This document shows, one piece after another, positions 1 to 6,775 of a stretch of DNA of 9,040 nucleotides. Both the position numbers and the translations under genes were made by a program. A model generated the notes under the pieces. That model was not told the origin of the DNA and ran no database searches. It saw only the letters and a list, made by a program, of their open reading frames with translations. Source of the DNA: an uncultured Pleurocapsa sp. (GTDB lineage Bacteria; Cyanobacteriota; Cyanobacteriia; Cyanobacteriales; Xenococcaceae); NCBI GenBank assembly GCA_937884735.1, contig CAKZYI010000623.1:1-9040 (forward strand). Direction: 5' to 3'. Positions within the stretch are counted from its first letter, which is position 1, and each line of letters begins with the position of its first letter.

Positions 1-428
1 TGTATGTAAACACCACTGAAGCAGCGTCTCTTTTAGAAATATCTCCTAGTAGATTAAGACAACTATTGCAGCAAAAAAGAGTAAAAGGAGCATATAAAAC
101 AGGCAAATACTGGTTGATTCCTCTTTACAAAGGAATGCCTCAAATTGTCCAAACTAAAAGAGGGCAGGTGGGAACCTGGAAAACAGGAAAAAAGCCCCAA
201 AAGATAACGATTAACATCAACAGCAATATTATCAGACAGAATATCAAGAAGAGTAAGGCAGAAAGAAAACCTGCGATCGCAGTGAAGGGAAAAAAGAAAA
301 TATACGTACACGAGTTAGAAATCCCCGCCCCTTGTAGAATTATCTACAATCCCGACAAGCCTTTAGACTGTGGTGCGAGGGTTTGGATTGAAATTTTAGA
401 TATCGATCTCGATTTAATTGCTAGTTAG
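1..428 (+). CDS. Helix-turn-helix (excisionase/MerR-like) DNA-binding protein, 5' end one base outside the window
   Basis: The frame is open from the left edge. The first complete codon is at position 3, and positions 1-2 are TG, so an ATG, GTG or TTG start straddles the edge. Read from there the protein is about 142 residues and begins YVNTTEAASLLEISPSRLRQ, then reaches KGAYKTGKYWLIPL. This is the pattern of an excisionase-type winged HTH: an AA-LL helix, an IS-xx-R-LRQLL recognition helix and a GxYWLIP wing. The rest is basic (many Lys and Arg) up to about residue 100. The last 45 residues are non-basic (VHELEIPAPCRIIY, then CGARVWIEI) and probably form a small beta-rich domain that I cannot name. 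A shorter start at the TTG at 66 would cut off the recognition helix, so it is rejected. The role is inferred: DNA-binding regulator or accessory factor of a mobile or toxin-antitoxin-like locus, target unknown. The gap to the next gene is 27 bp, so the two may be co-transcribed. Confidence 0.8.
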   Translation, partial: YVNTTEAASLLEISPSRLRQLLQQKRVKGAYKTGKYWLIPLYKGMPQIVQTKRGQVGTWKTGKKPQKITININSNIIRQNIKKSKAERKPAIAVKGKKKIYVHELEIPAPCRIIYNPDKPLDCGARVWIEILDIDLDLIAS

Positions 429-455
429 TTTTATATTTGCTTTTACTTTAATTTG

Positions 456-1715
456 ATGTTTCTCTATAAATTTCCCATAGCTATAGTTACCACTATGGCA
501 TTATTACAACCACCTATAGCGATCGCTCAAGATATTGCGGAGGTTAATAACATTGCTAGAAATATCTCCGTCAAGATTACGGGATACGGTAATGGTTCGG
601 GGTTTATTTTAAAACGGGAAGAAAATATTTATTCTGTGGTGACAAACAAGCACGTCGTTCCCATGGATACGGAATATCAAGTGCAGACTTACGACGGGAC
701 ACAACATCAGGTCATCAATAGACAAGAAATACCCGATCTAGATCTGGCAATTATTCAGTTTGAAAGTACGAAAGAGTACGAGGTTGCCAAACTAGGAAAT
801 TCTGACGAACTACAACCAAGGCAGTCGATCTCTGTTGCGGGGTTTCCTGGAGAACAAACAGATATCGATATTATTGACGGTCAAATTAGAAGTATTAGAC
901 AAGAAATTATTGCCAATCCAGAATCAAGTAACGGTTATGCCTTAATTTATACCAATCAAACTCTGCCTGGTAGTAGTGGTGGTGCAGTATTAGATGAACT
1001 AGGTAGGGTAGTGGCAATCAATGGAGAAGCGAGTATCGATCATCAAACTGGAAGAGATATTAGTCGCGGGATTCCGATTAATTTATTTGTAGAACCAGAA
1101 GAGAAACTATTAGGTACAGAAAATAATGTTGCAACCAGCACAGCAAGTAATAGTGAAAGTATAAACACTAGTTATGGAGCTTCAGAAAGTAGCGACTACC
1201 AACTGGCTTACACTACTCCCAACACAGCAAATCATAATCATACAGTTGATAGTGTGGCAATAAATGGGGATAAGATTGCCAGTGGTAGCAATAACCATAC
1301 GATTAAGATTTATGATTTGGCGACAGGAAAATTGGAACGTATCCTTACTGGTCATTCCTCTAGTGTTCAAAGCGTGGCAATCAGTGGGGATAAAATTGTT
1401 AGTGGTAGTGAGAACAAGACGATTAAGATTTGGAATTTGGCGACGGGAGAATTAGAACAAACCCTCACTGGTCATTCCTCTTGGGTTGAAAGCGTGGCAA
1501 TAAGTGGAGATAAGATTGTCAGTGGTAGTTGGGATAATACTATTAAGGTTTGGAATTTAGCCACGGGAAAATTAGAAAAAACTCTCACTGGTCATTCCGA
1601 TTCGGTTAATAGCGTGGCAATCAGTGAGGATAGGATTGTCAGTGGTAGCTCTGACAATACGATTAAAATTTGGCAGTTGAAACAACATAAATTTTGTATT
1701 CTCACAGATTGTTAA
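456..1715 (+). CDS. Exported trypsin-like serine protease with C-terminal WD40 repeats
   Basis: The chosen ATG at 456 directly follows a TTG at 453; no clear Shine-Dalgarno is visible. Residues 1-25 form a signal peptide (hydrophobic core, IAIAQ at the cleavage region), so the protein is probably periplasmic or secreted. Residues 30-215 are a trypsin/HtrA-like fold. His66 lies in VVTNKHVV, Asp96 in PDLDLAII and the nucleophile Ser174 in LPGSSGGAV, so the triad looks complete. No PDZ domain follows. A Ser/Thr/Asn-rich linker (about 220-258) leads to a WD40 array of just under four 40-residue units (about 259-408), each with the pattern GH...SVAIS..KIVSGS...TIKIWNLATG. WD40 propellers usually have seven blades, so this array is short. 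It could pair with another chain, or the gene could have contracted. The last 12 residues (LKQHKFCILTDC) break the repeat pattern, and the end of the gene overlaps the convergent kinase remnant by 14 bp. The substrate is unknown. Confidence 0.9.
   Translation: MFLYKFPIAIVTTMALLQPPIAIAQDIAEVNNIARNISVKITGYGNGSGFILKREENIYSVVTNKHVVPMDTEYQVQTYDGTQHQVINRQEIPDLDLAIIQFESTKEYEVAKLGNSDELQPRQSISVAGFPGEQTDIDIIDGQIRSIRQEIIANPESSNGYALIYTNQTLPGSSGGAVLDELGRVVAINGEASIDHQTGRDISRGIPINLFVEPEEKLLGTENNVATSTASNSESINTSYGASESSDYQLAYTTPNTANHNHTVDSVAINGDKIASGSNNHTIKIYDLATGKLERILTGHSSSVQSVAISGDKIVSGSENKTIKIWNLATGELEQTLTGHSSWVESVAISGDKIVSGSWDNTIKVWNLATGKLEKTLTGHSDSVNSVAISEDRIVSGSSDNTIKIWQLKQHKFCILTDC
1231..1680 (+). repeat. 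In-frame tandem repeat, 120-bp period, encoding WD40 units
   Basis: The marker AGYGTGGCAA recurs at 1251, 1371, 1491 and 1611, an exact 120-bp spacing. Units run 1231-1350, 1351-1470, 1471-1590 and a short last one to about 1680. Units 2 to 4 share long stretches of identical DNA, with many of the differences at silent sites, which points to recent duplication or ongoing homogenisation. Unit 1 is the most diverged (it has HNHT in place of TGHS). Such arrays can gain or lose units by slippage or recombination. Confidence 0.9.
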
Positions 1716-2484
1716 CTTCGCCAATAGTCAAAGAATCAATCATCGTTTGTTCTACAGTTTCACTAAAATCTTGATACTTATCCTTTGGGGCAATACAAGT
1801 CATAGTAAAAACATTATTTGCCTCTTTAAACCAAACCTGCAAATACTTACTAGTAAAACTACTATTATTTTTTTTCACTGTATAAACAATACGATGGGCG
1901 GGTTTATTATTTAATTCAATCTGTTGCGAATCAATTATTTTAGCTTCAGGTAAGTAAAGTATTTGAGAATTCGACTAATTGCAAGATTGATATAGTCTTC
2001 TAGAGAGGTGTTGCTATCTATTTTTGCAACTTCTATCATTACGAAAATATTCTCTGCATCTTTTTGGTTGGGAAAAAGCCTTGCCACCGTCCCAAAAGGA
2101 TCTTCAATTGTTTTTAAGTTCCAATCGTCGGGATAATTCAGATCGAATCCGTATTTTGTGTTTTCATAAGTCAAGATTGCTGGTGCTTGGTTTTGTTGCC
2201 AGAGATAATAACCACCACTTCCAAGAGCAAATAATAATGCTGTAGTCGCTAGTAGTTTTTTAACTAAAGATAATTTTGGTTTGGGAAGAAGAGGAGGATT
2301 GAGGAATTTTTGTAAAGCTCGATTGGCTTCTGCTGCTGAGAAATAGCGATCGCGATAGTCTTAGAGCACCATGGGATCTATAAATGTCAGCTAATTTGGG
2401 ATCGACATTAGCATTATTACGCCAGTTTAATTCCCCAGTCTCTTTATCTTCAGTTAAGTGTTCGCCCAGAGTTTTTCCAATCAC
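1702..2484 (-). pseudogene. Ser/Thr protein kinase remnant: end of kinase C-lobe, one TM segment, PsbP-like domain
   Basis: Read on the minus strand, three pieces in different frames join into one protein tail. Piece 1 (2484 to about 2378) gives GKTLGEHL, TGELNW and VDPKLADI, which matches the end of the C-lobe of cyanobacterial Ser/Thr kinases. A one-base shift near 2378 and an in-frame TAA then follow. Piece 2 resumes with DYRDRYFSAAEANRAL, a LVKKLLATTALLFALG transmembrane helix and YGFDLNYPDDWNL, the start of a PsbP-like domain. A second shift near 1960 leads to piece 3, LPEAKIIDSQQIELNNK to LTIGEVNNL and a TGA at 1702-1704. The ATP-binding and catalytic halves of the kinase are absent; the 193 bp from 2485 to 2677 show no kinase sequence and nothing else I recognise. 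The damage is too extensive to be sequencing error. Open stretches inside it should not be annotated as genes. Confidence 0.85.
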
Positions 2485-2677
2485 GGAATCTAATCAAAGA
2501 ATTTTAAATTGACCTGAGCTTATCATGCTTAATTCTTAGTGTTTATACGTATTAAATAATTCCGAAGTACTCCAATTCTTGAGCGGGAATTTTCTACAAC
2601 CCAAATAAAAATTGCGATTACGGTTGCAAAGCAAGTCAAAAACTCAGCTAGCCGAAGCCATTGCCCGAACTAAATTA

Positions 2678-3004
2678 TTATTTTGATAATTCTATCCCTT
2701 CTAATTCAGCCCAAAAATCTTTTAAAAACTGTTCTGTATCCGTAATACCCAATTCACCCAAAGCTTGCCATTCTTCAGCCTTAAACTCACCATCCGCACC
2801 AATAACATCCTGCATCCAGTAGGCTATGGAGTCGGGTTTGTCGATAAATTCTTGCGCCATTTGTAATGATGTTTTACCCGCGACTTGTTCTTCTACCTTT
2901 GCTTCTAAACATAATTTGAGTAATTTACCCACAGGAGTTTCGGGGGTAACTGATAGTAAAACTGCGATCGCTTTTGTAAGAGCAGCTTTTTGTTGTTCCA
3001 TCAT
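2678..3004 (-). CDS. Small hypothetical protein (108 aa)
   Basis: I do not recognise this protein. The preferred start is one of two adjacent ATGs (3004 or 3001), giving (M)MEQQKAALTKAIAVLLSV. An earlier in-frame ATG at 3034 would add ten residues (MIQRIFIIEF) that look like translated intergenic DNA. No strong ribosome site is seen for any of them. The chain looks mostly helical and acidic toward the C terminus, has one Cys (KLLKLC), and no signal peptide or TM segment. Around residues 69-90 the run IGADGEFKAEEWQALGELGI has the feel of an acidic DGE-x-EE helix-loop-helix, but it lacks the full set of EF-hand ligands. It is transcribed away from the NOS gene, across a 253-bp gap. Codon use and a HIP1 site at 2964 look native. 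It may be a real conserved cyanobacterial gene, but its function is unknown. Confidence 0.65.
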   Translation of the reverse strand: MMEQQKAALTKAIAVLLSVTPETPVGKLLKLCLEAKVEEQVAGKTSLQMAQEFIDKPDSIAYWMQDVIGADGEFKAEEWQALGELGITDTEQFLKDFWAELEGIELSK

Positions 3005-3056
3005 AAATTCAATAATAAATATTCTTTGTATCATTTATATTCAGTTTCAATTTAAA

Positions 3057-3089
3057 GCATTTTTGCTCTTTATAAAAGTGTAAAAATGC
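3057..3089. promoter_or_regulatory. 33-bp imperfect palindrome between the divergent small gene and the NOS gene
   Basis: Arms GCATTTTT (3057-3064) and AAAAATGC (3082-3089) are perfect inverted repeats. The inner part continues as CTTT/AAAG around an ATA centre with one mismatch and one G-T pair. It lies 53 bp upstream of the small gene and 168 bp upstream of the NOS start, in DNA with no other coding content. As DNA it could be a two-fold operator; as RNA it would be an AT-rich hairpin. AT-rich DNA makes such arms by chance more often, so this is a candidate only. I see no convincing sigma70 -35/-10 pair for NOS. Confidence 0.35.
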
Positions 3090-3257
3090 ATATAATTTTT
3101 CTATCTTACTATTCAATTTTAATTCTTATATTTTGTCTTTTAAGTCATAAAGTTAGAGATTTATCTGCAAGGCAATGCTGTTGCTTAAAAACTGAGTATC
3201 TTAAAATTTAAAGCAGTTTTATTTTTTGTTCGATATAAAAATTATATTTATAGCTTG

Positions 3258-6200
3258 ATGACAGTAGAATTATTAGTATCTTTGAAAAGAATTGTATGTA
3301 GCTCAAATTCTAGCTATACACCAGTCAAAAAACTATTAAAACTTATTGATAATAAGTCAGTTGAGTTGATACAAAATCGATCGCAACGGCAACAAATTGA
3401 CTCAACTACAGAAGTTCTTCAACTTTTTGAAGCCATAATGTTTGTTAGTTTGGCAGATTTGTCGGAAGTGGTTCGGTTGACTCGCGATTTTAGCGATCGC
3501 TATGCAGAGGCTAAATCTCTAGTTTGGATCGCTCCTGCTTGCGCTCAGAAAAGTAAACTAGGTCGAGAATTGGCGGAAGCTGAAGCAATAATTACCGCTA
3601 GCCCAGTCAAAAGCTTAATAGTGCGTCACGCACCTCTAATTGATGAATTGTTACGCAATAACAAAGAAATTAAGTTTCGTCGTACTTTATCTTTACCTCT
3701 GGGAGACAGCCAGATTCCCTGGTTGAGTTCTCAAGATCTAGCTGACGGGATTTATAACTGGCTGGGTGATGAAGCAAGCACTAGCCAGAAGATAAATATA
3801 ACTGGTAGTAGTCAATTAGCAGGGACAGACTTAGCTCGATTAATTTCTCAAGCTTTAGAAGATAATTTGAATAGTCGTAAATTTGCCCGAAGACGTTTCG
3901 ACGCGATCGACTTAGATCGTAGCGGACAATTGGATGCAGCAGAAATGTTGGCATATTTATTAGAACTGGGTTATGGCAGCGATGAGGCGCAAACTATTAT
4001 TGAGGAAGCAGATACCGACAAAGATGGCTCGATCGACTTTGAAGAGTTTATTAGTGGTTTAAGCGAGCATTTAGAGAAAATATTGGGGGATGTTTCTTCT
4101 CAAGTGCAGTATATTGATGTACCCCCAGCGACTGCCCTATACGATTTGATTTCTAGAGGGGAAGCAGAGACTAAAGCCCAAGCTTGGATCGACTGGTTGA
4201 CTGCTATCAAAGAATTTGGTTTACCCGTAAGTGATAATAGTCCATGGCTGGATAGAGAAAGCACCTCTATTACCGACTGGTTGGAACAACATATCTTAGA
4301 TTTTATCAACGTCTATATTCTGCCTGGACGGGGAATACTGACTATTAGTGAAGGAATATTAGCAGGACAACCCGCTTTAACTACCAAGCTATTGCAGAGT
4401 AACGATAGTCTGTTACAGGGTGTACGGACATTAGATAATAAAGCCGTTGAATGGCAGATAGTTGGTGAAAATAGTGAAGAGTTAGAGATAGTCCGTCACG
4501 AATTACCCAAGGGTGGGGTCAGAATTCTCAAATTAAAAGATAGTCAGTTAGTGGGCTTGTCGGTACGGGGTTTGTGGACGGGGAGACGTTGGGCGACGGA
4601 ATTGTTTTTCAAACATCAGCCTTTACCCCGTTGGCAGATTAATTTATTCCGCGAGTTGGGAGAGTTACAGATCGAAGAGGCTTCTAGCTTAATCGAACCT
4701 GAAGGAGTTGTTTGCAACTGTACCCAAACCACTTGCGGTAAGCTACAGGAAATGATTGAAGGTGGCATAGATACTCTAGAACAAATCGCCGACGACACTA
4801 AAGTGACCTTGATATGTGGTGGTTGTCAGCCTTTGGTAGAGGAGTTATTGGGTTCAGCAAACTTAGCAGTAGCCGAATTGGTATCCAAAGAAGATTTAGG
4901 ACGGGGCATCTTTCGCTTTCAGCTACGTCCTGTAGGCGAAGCAGTAGCTACATCTAAACCAGGGCAACATATCTTATTTCAAGGCTTAGTGGTCGGTGTA
5001 TGGGTGTCTCGAGCATATAGTTTGTCTTCGCCAGAGGATGCAGAAGTTTATGAAATTACGGTAAAACGAGAAGAAATGGGCCTATTTTCCCGTTGGCTAT
5101 GCGATCGCAGTAATTCAGATTCTTTGTTCCGTATTTCTCAACCTCGCGGTGACTATTATTTAGCCGATGAACAGCCCGTATATTTCTTTGCTGGCGGGAT
5201 TGGCATTACTCCCGCTGGGGCAATGATGCGACCTCTGGCTGCAAGGGGAGATAATAGAATGTTCCATTTAGATTGGTCTGCCCCAAATACTGAAGATTTT
5301 GTGTTGCAAGCAGAGTTAGAACAGTTAACAGCAGCACATCCTAATTTATCATTCGAGTTACGTCCAACTCGTACCGCAGGCAGATTAAGCATTGAAGAAG
5401 TGCAGCGAGTGTATCAACCTCAAGATGGCTCGGCAGCCTTTATGTGTGGCCCAACTGCCTATATGGATGCAGTGCGATCACATTTAACCCAAGCAGGATG
5501 GGCAGATGAGGCGATTAGACAAGAATTATTCTCTTCTAAGCTAGATGAAGAAGGTAAAGCACAAGACCCCTTGCCTCAACGCCCTGTAGTGCAATTGGCG
5601 GGAGGCGTTACGCCCATTGAAAGCCATAGTTTTGATATCGAACCTGTTAACTCTGTAGCGGAAGAAGCCGAGGTGTTTCTCAAGCAGTGTTATTTAGAAA
5701 GAGGACTACCAGAAGTTTTTTTACCCCGTTGGCAAGAAGTTAATCAGTCCATCGAAACTACTGGTACTTACGAGCATACCCTAGATGAGCTTACCTATGG
5801 AGGGCGTTTGGCGTGGCGTAACAGCAGCCGTTGTGTGGCACGTTACTTTTGGCAGAGTCTTCAGGTGCGGGATATGCGACACTTAGAAACAGAAGAGCAG
5901 ATGTTCAAGGCGATCGTCGAACATATTAAGCTGGGCACTAATGGAGGCGATCTACGGGCGGTGATGACCGTCTTCAAACCCGACGGCAGACGTTTGTGGA
6001 ACTCTCAGCTATTGCGCTATGCAGCCTATAGACAGACCGATGGAAGCATCCTAGGCGATCCTGCTAACTTAGAATTTACCGAACAGGCAATTAAACTGGG
6101 TTGGCAAAAGGAAAATAAAACGGCATTTGATTACCTGCCAATAATTATTCAGCTACCAGACAGTGAACCCCGTCTATTTGAAATTCCTCCTGAAATTATT

Positions 6201-6746
6201 CTCGATGTTCCCCTCTCTCATCCCCGCCATCAATGGTTTGCAGAGTTGGGACTAAAATGGTATGCCTTACCCGCAGTGTGTAATATGTCCTTGGATTTAG
6301 GAGGGATTCAATATACTTGTATGCCTTTTAACGGCTTCTACATGGGGACAGAAATTGGCGGACGCAACTTGAGCGATACCTATCGTTATAATATGCTGCC
6401 CGTGATTGCTGAGAAGCTAGGTTTGGATATTAGCAGTAACGATACCCTTTGGAAAGATTTTGCCGTAGCCGAGTTGAACTTAGCGGTAGTCCATTCTTTT
6501 AAACAGCATGACGTAAGACTAATCGATCATCACACCATGACCGACTACTTTATGCAGTTTATGTCAGACGAGCAACAGTGTCAGCGACCAGTTCATGCCG
6601 ATTGGGGCTGGATTGTACAGCCTGTATCGGGTTCGACAACGCCAGTGTATCCCGTAGAGATGAATAATCGTATCCTTAAGCCTAATTATTTCTATCTACC
6701 CGATCCTTGGAAGGAAGGAGATAGTTCTGGTTGTCCGTTTCATTAA
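3258..6746 (+). CDS. nos: Self-contained nitric oxide synthase with NmrA/EF-hand N terminus, 2Fe-2S/FAD reductase and NOS oxygenase
   Basis: This enzyme is expected to convert L-arginine and O2 to NO and citrulline. The start is the ATG at 3258 (a TTG at 3255 also fits); numbering is from this ATG. About 1-345: NmrA/SDR-like fold (LGRELAEAEAI, then PWLSSQDLADGIYNWLG, later YIDVPPATALYDL), interrupted at about 205-280 by two canonical EF-hand loops, D218-E229 and D252-E263. About 350-480: no recognised domain. 484-530: BFD-type 2Fe-2S site with Cys486, Cys488, Cys520 and Cys523. 535-775: ferredoxin-reductase-like module with FAD motif RAYSLSS (585), nucleotide motif GGIGITP (646-652) and MCGP (729-732). 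800-1162: NOS oxygenase with heme ligand Cys859 in AWRNSSRC, Trp853 six residues before it, substrate Glu1032 in YMGTEIGG and pterin-site DWGWIVQPVSGS; it lacks the animal N-terminal hook. The reductase lies before the oxygenase and there is no FMN domain, recalling the Sorangium NOS rather than animal NOS. Odd: Phe1027 replaces the usual Trp of the FNGWYM motif, Val1007 is animal-like, and the C terminus ends SSGCPFH. All catalytic residues look intact. No operon partner is visible. Confidence 0.93.
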   Translation: MTVELLVSLKRIVCSSNSSYTPVKKLLKLIDNKSVELIQNRSQRQQIDSTTEVLQLFEAIMFVSLADLSEVVRLTRDFSDRYAEAKSLVWIAPACAQKSKLGRELAEAEAIITASPVKSLIVRHAPLIDELLRNNKEIKFRRTLSLPLGDSQIPWLSSQDLADGIYNWLGDEASTSQKINITGSSQLAGTDLARLISQALEDNLNSRKFARRRFDAIDLDRSGQLDAAEMLAYLLELGYGSDEAQTIIEEADTDKDGSIDFEEFISGLSEHLEKILGDVSSQVQYIDVPPATALYDLISRGEAETKAQAWIDWLTAIKEFGLPVSDNSPWLDRESTSITDWLEQHILDFINVYILPGRGILTISEGILAGQPALTTKLLQSNDSLLQGVRTLDNKAVEWQIVGENSEELEIVRHELPKGGVRILKLKDSQLVGLSVRGLWTGRRWATELFFKHQPLPRWQINLFRELGELQIEEASSLIEPEGVVCNCTQTTCGKLQEMIEGGIDTLEQIADDTKVTLICGGCQPLVEELLGSANLAVAELVSKEDLGRGIFRFQLRPVGEAVATSKPGQHILFQGLVVGVWVSRAYSLSSPEDAEVYEITVKREEMGLFSRWLCDRSNSDSLFRISQPRGDYYLADEQPVYFFAGGIGITPAGAMMRPLAARGDNRMFHLDWSAPNTEDFVLQAELEQLTAAHPNLSFELRPTRTAGRLSIEEVQRVYQPQDGSAAFMCGPTAYMDAVRSHLTQAGWADEAIRQELFSSKLDEEGKAQDPLPQRPVVQLAGGVTPIESHSFDIEPVNSVAEEAEVFLKQCYLERGLPEVFLPRWQEVNQSIETTGTYEHTLDELTYGGRLAWRNSSRCVARYFWQSLQVRDMRHLETEEQMFKAIVEHIKLGTNGGDLRAVMTVFKPDGRRLWNSQLLRYAAYRQTDGSILGDPANLEFTEQAIKLGWQKENKTAFDYLPIIIQLPDSEPRLFEIPPEIILDVPLSHPRHQWFAELGLKWYALPAVCNMSLDLGGIQYTCMPFNGFYMGTEIGGRNLSDTYRYNMLPVIAEKLGLDISSNDTLWKDFAVAELNLAVVHSFKQHDVRLIDHHTMTDYFMQFMSDEQQCQRPVHADWGWIVQPVSGSTTPVYPVEMNNRILKPNYFYLPDPWKEGDSSGCPFH

Positions 6747-6775
6747 GGCGATCGACGATCAATCGATAGGTTGAT

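Noticed and set aside
1231..1680. Regular 120-bp repeats as a possible CRISPR-like array
   Set aside because: The repeats are in frame and encode WD40 units, with no unique spacers.
1935..2174. Open frame on the minus strand looking like a small PsbP-like gene
   Set aside because: It continues in frame upstream into a TM segment and kinase C-lobe, and is cut downstream by a frameshift; it is part of the kinase remnant.
2260..2484. Separate 74-residue minus-strand gene
   Set aside because: Its first half is kinase C-lobe and its second half (Ser-rich) is the kinase read out of frame after the shift near 2378.
2485..2677. Possible gene or RNA between the kinase remnant and the small gene
   Set aside because: Short translations in the frames I tried, none resembling a known protein, and no structured RNA pattern seen.
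3079..3093. Possible NtcA site (GTA-N8-TAC) upstream of NOS
   Set aside because: The second half reads TAT, not TAC, and no -10 box stands at the usual distance.
3169..3186. Short inverted repeat AAGGCAA/TTGCTT upstream of NOS
   Set aside because: Imperfect and short in AT-rich DNA; not distinguishable from chance.
6758..6775. Hairpin ATCAA/TTGAT between the NOS and HEPN stops as a terminator
   Set aside because: Only five AT-rich pairs, an eight-base loop and no T-run; too weak to call.
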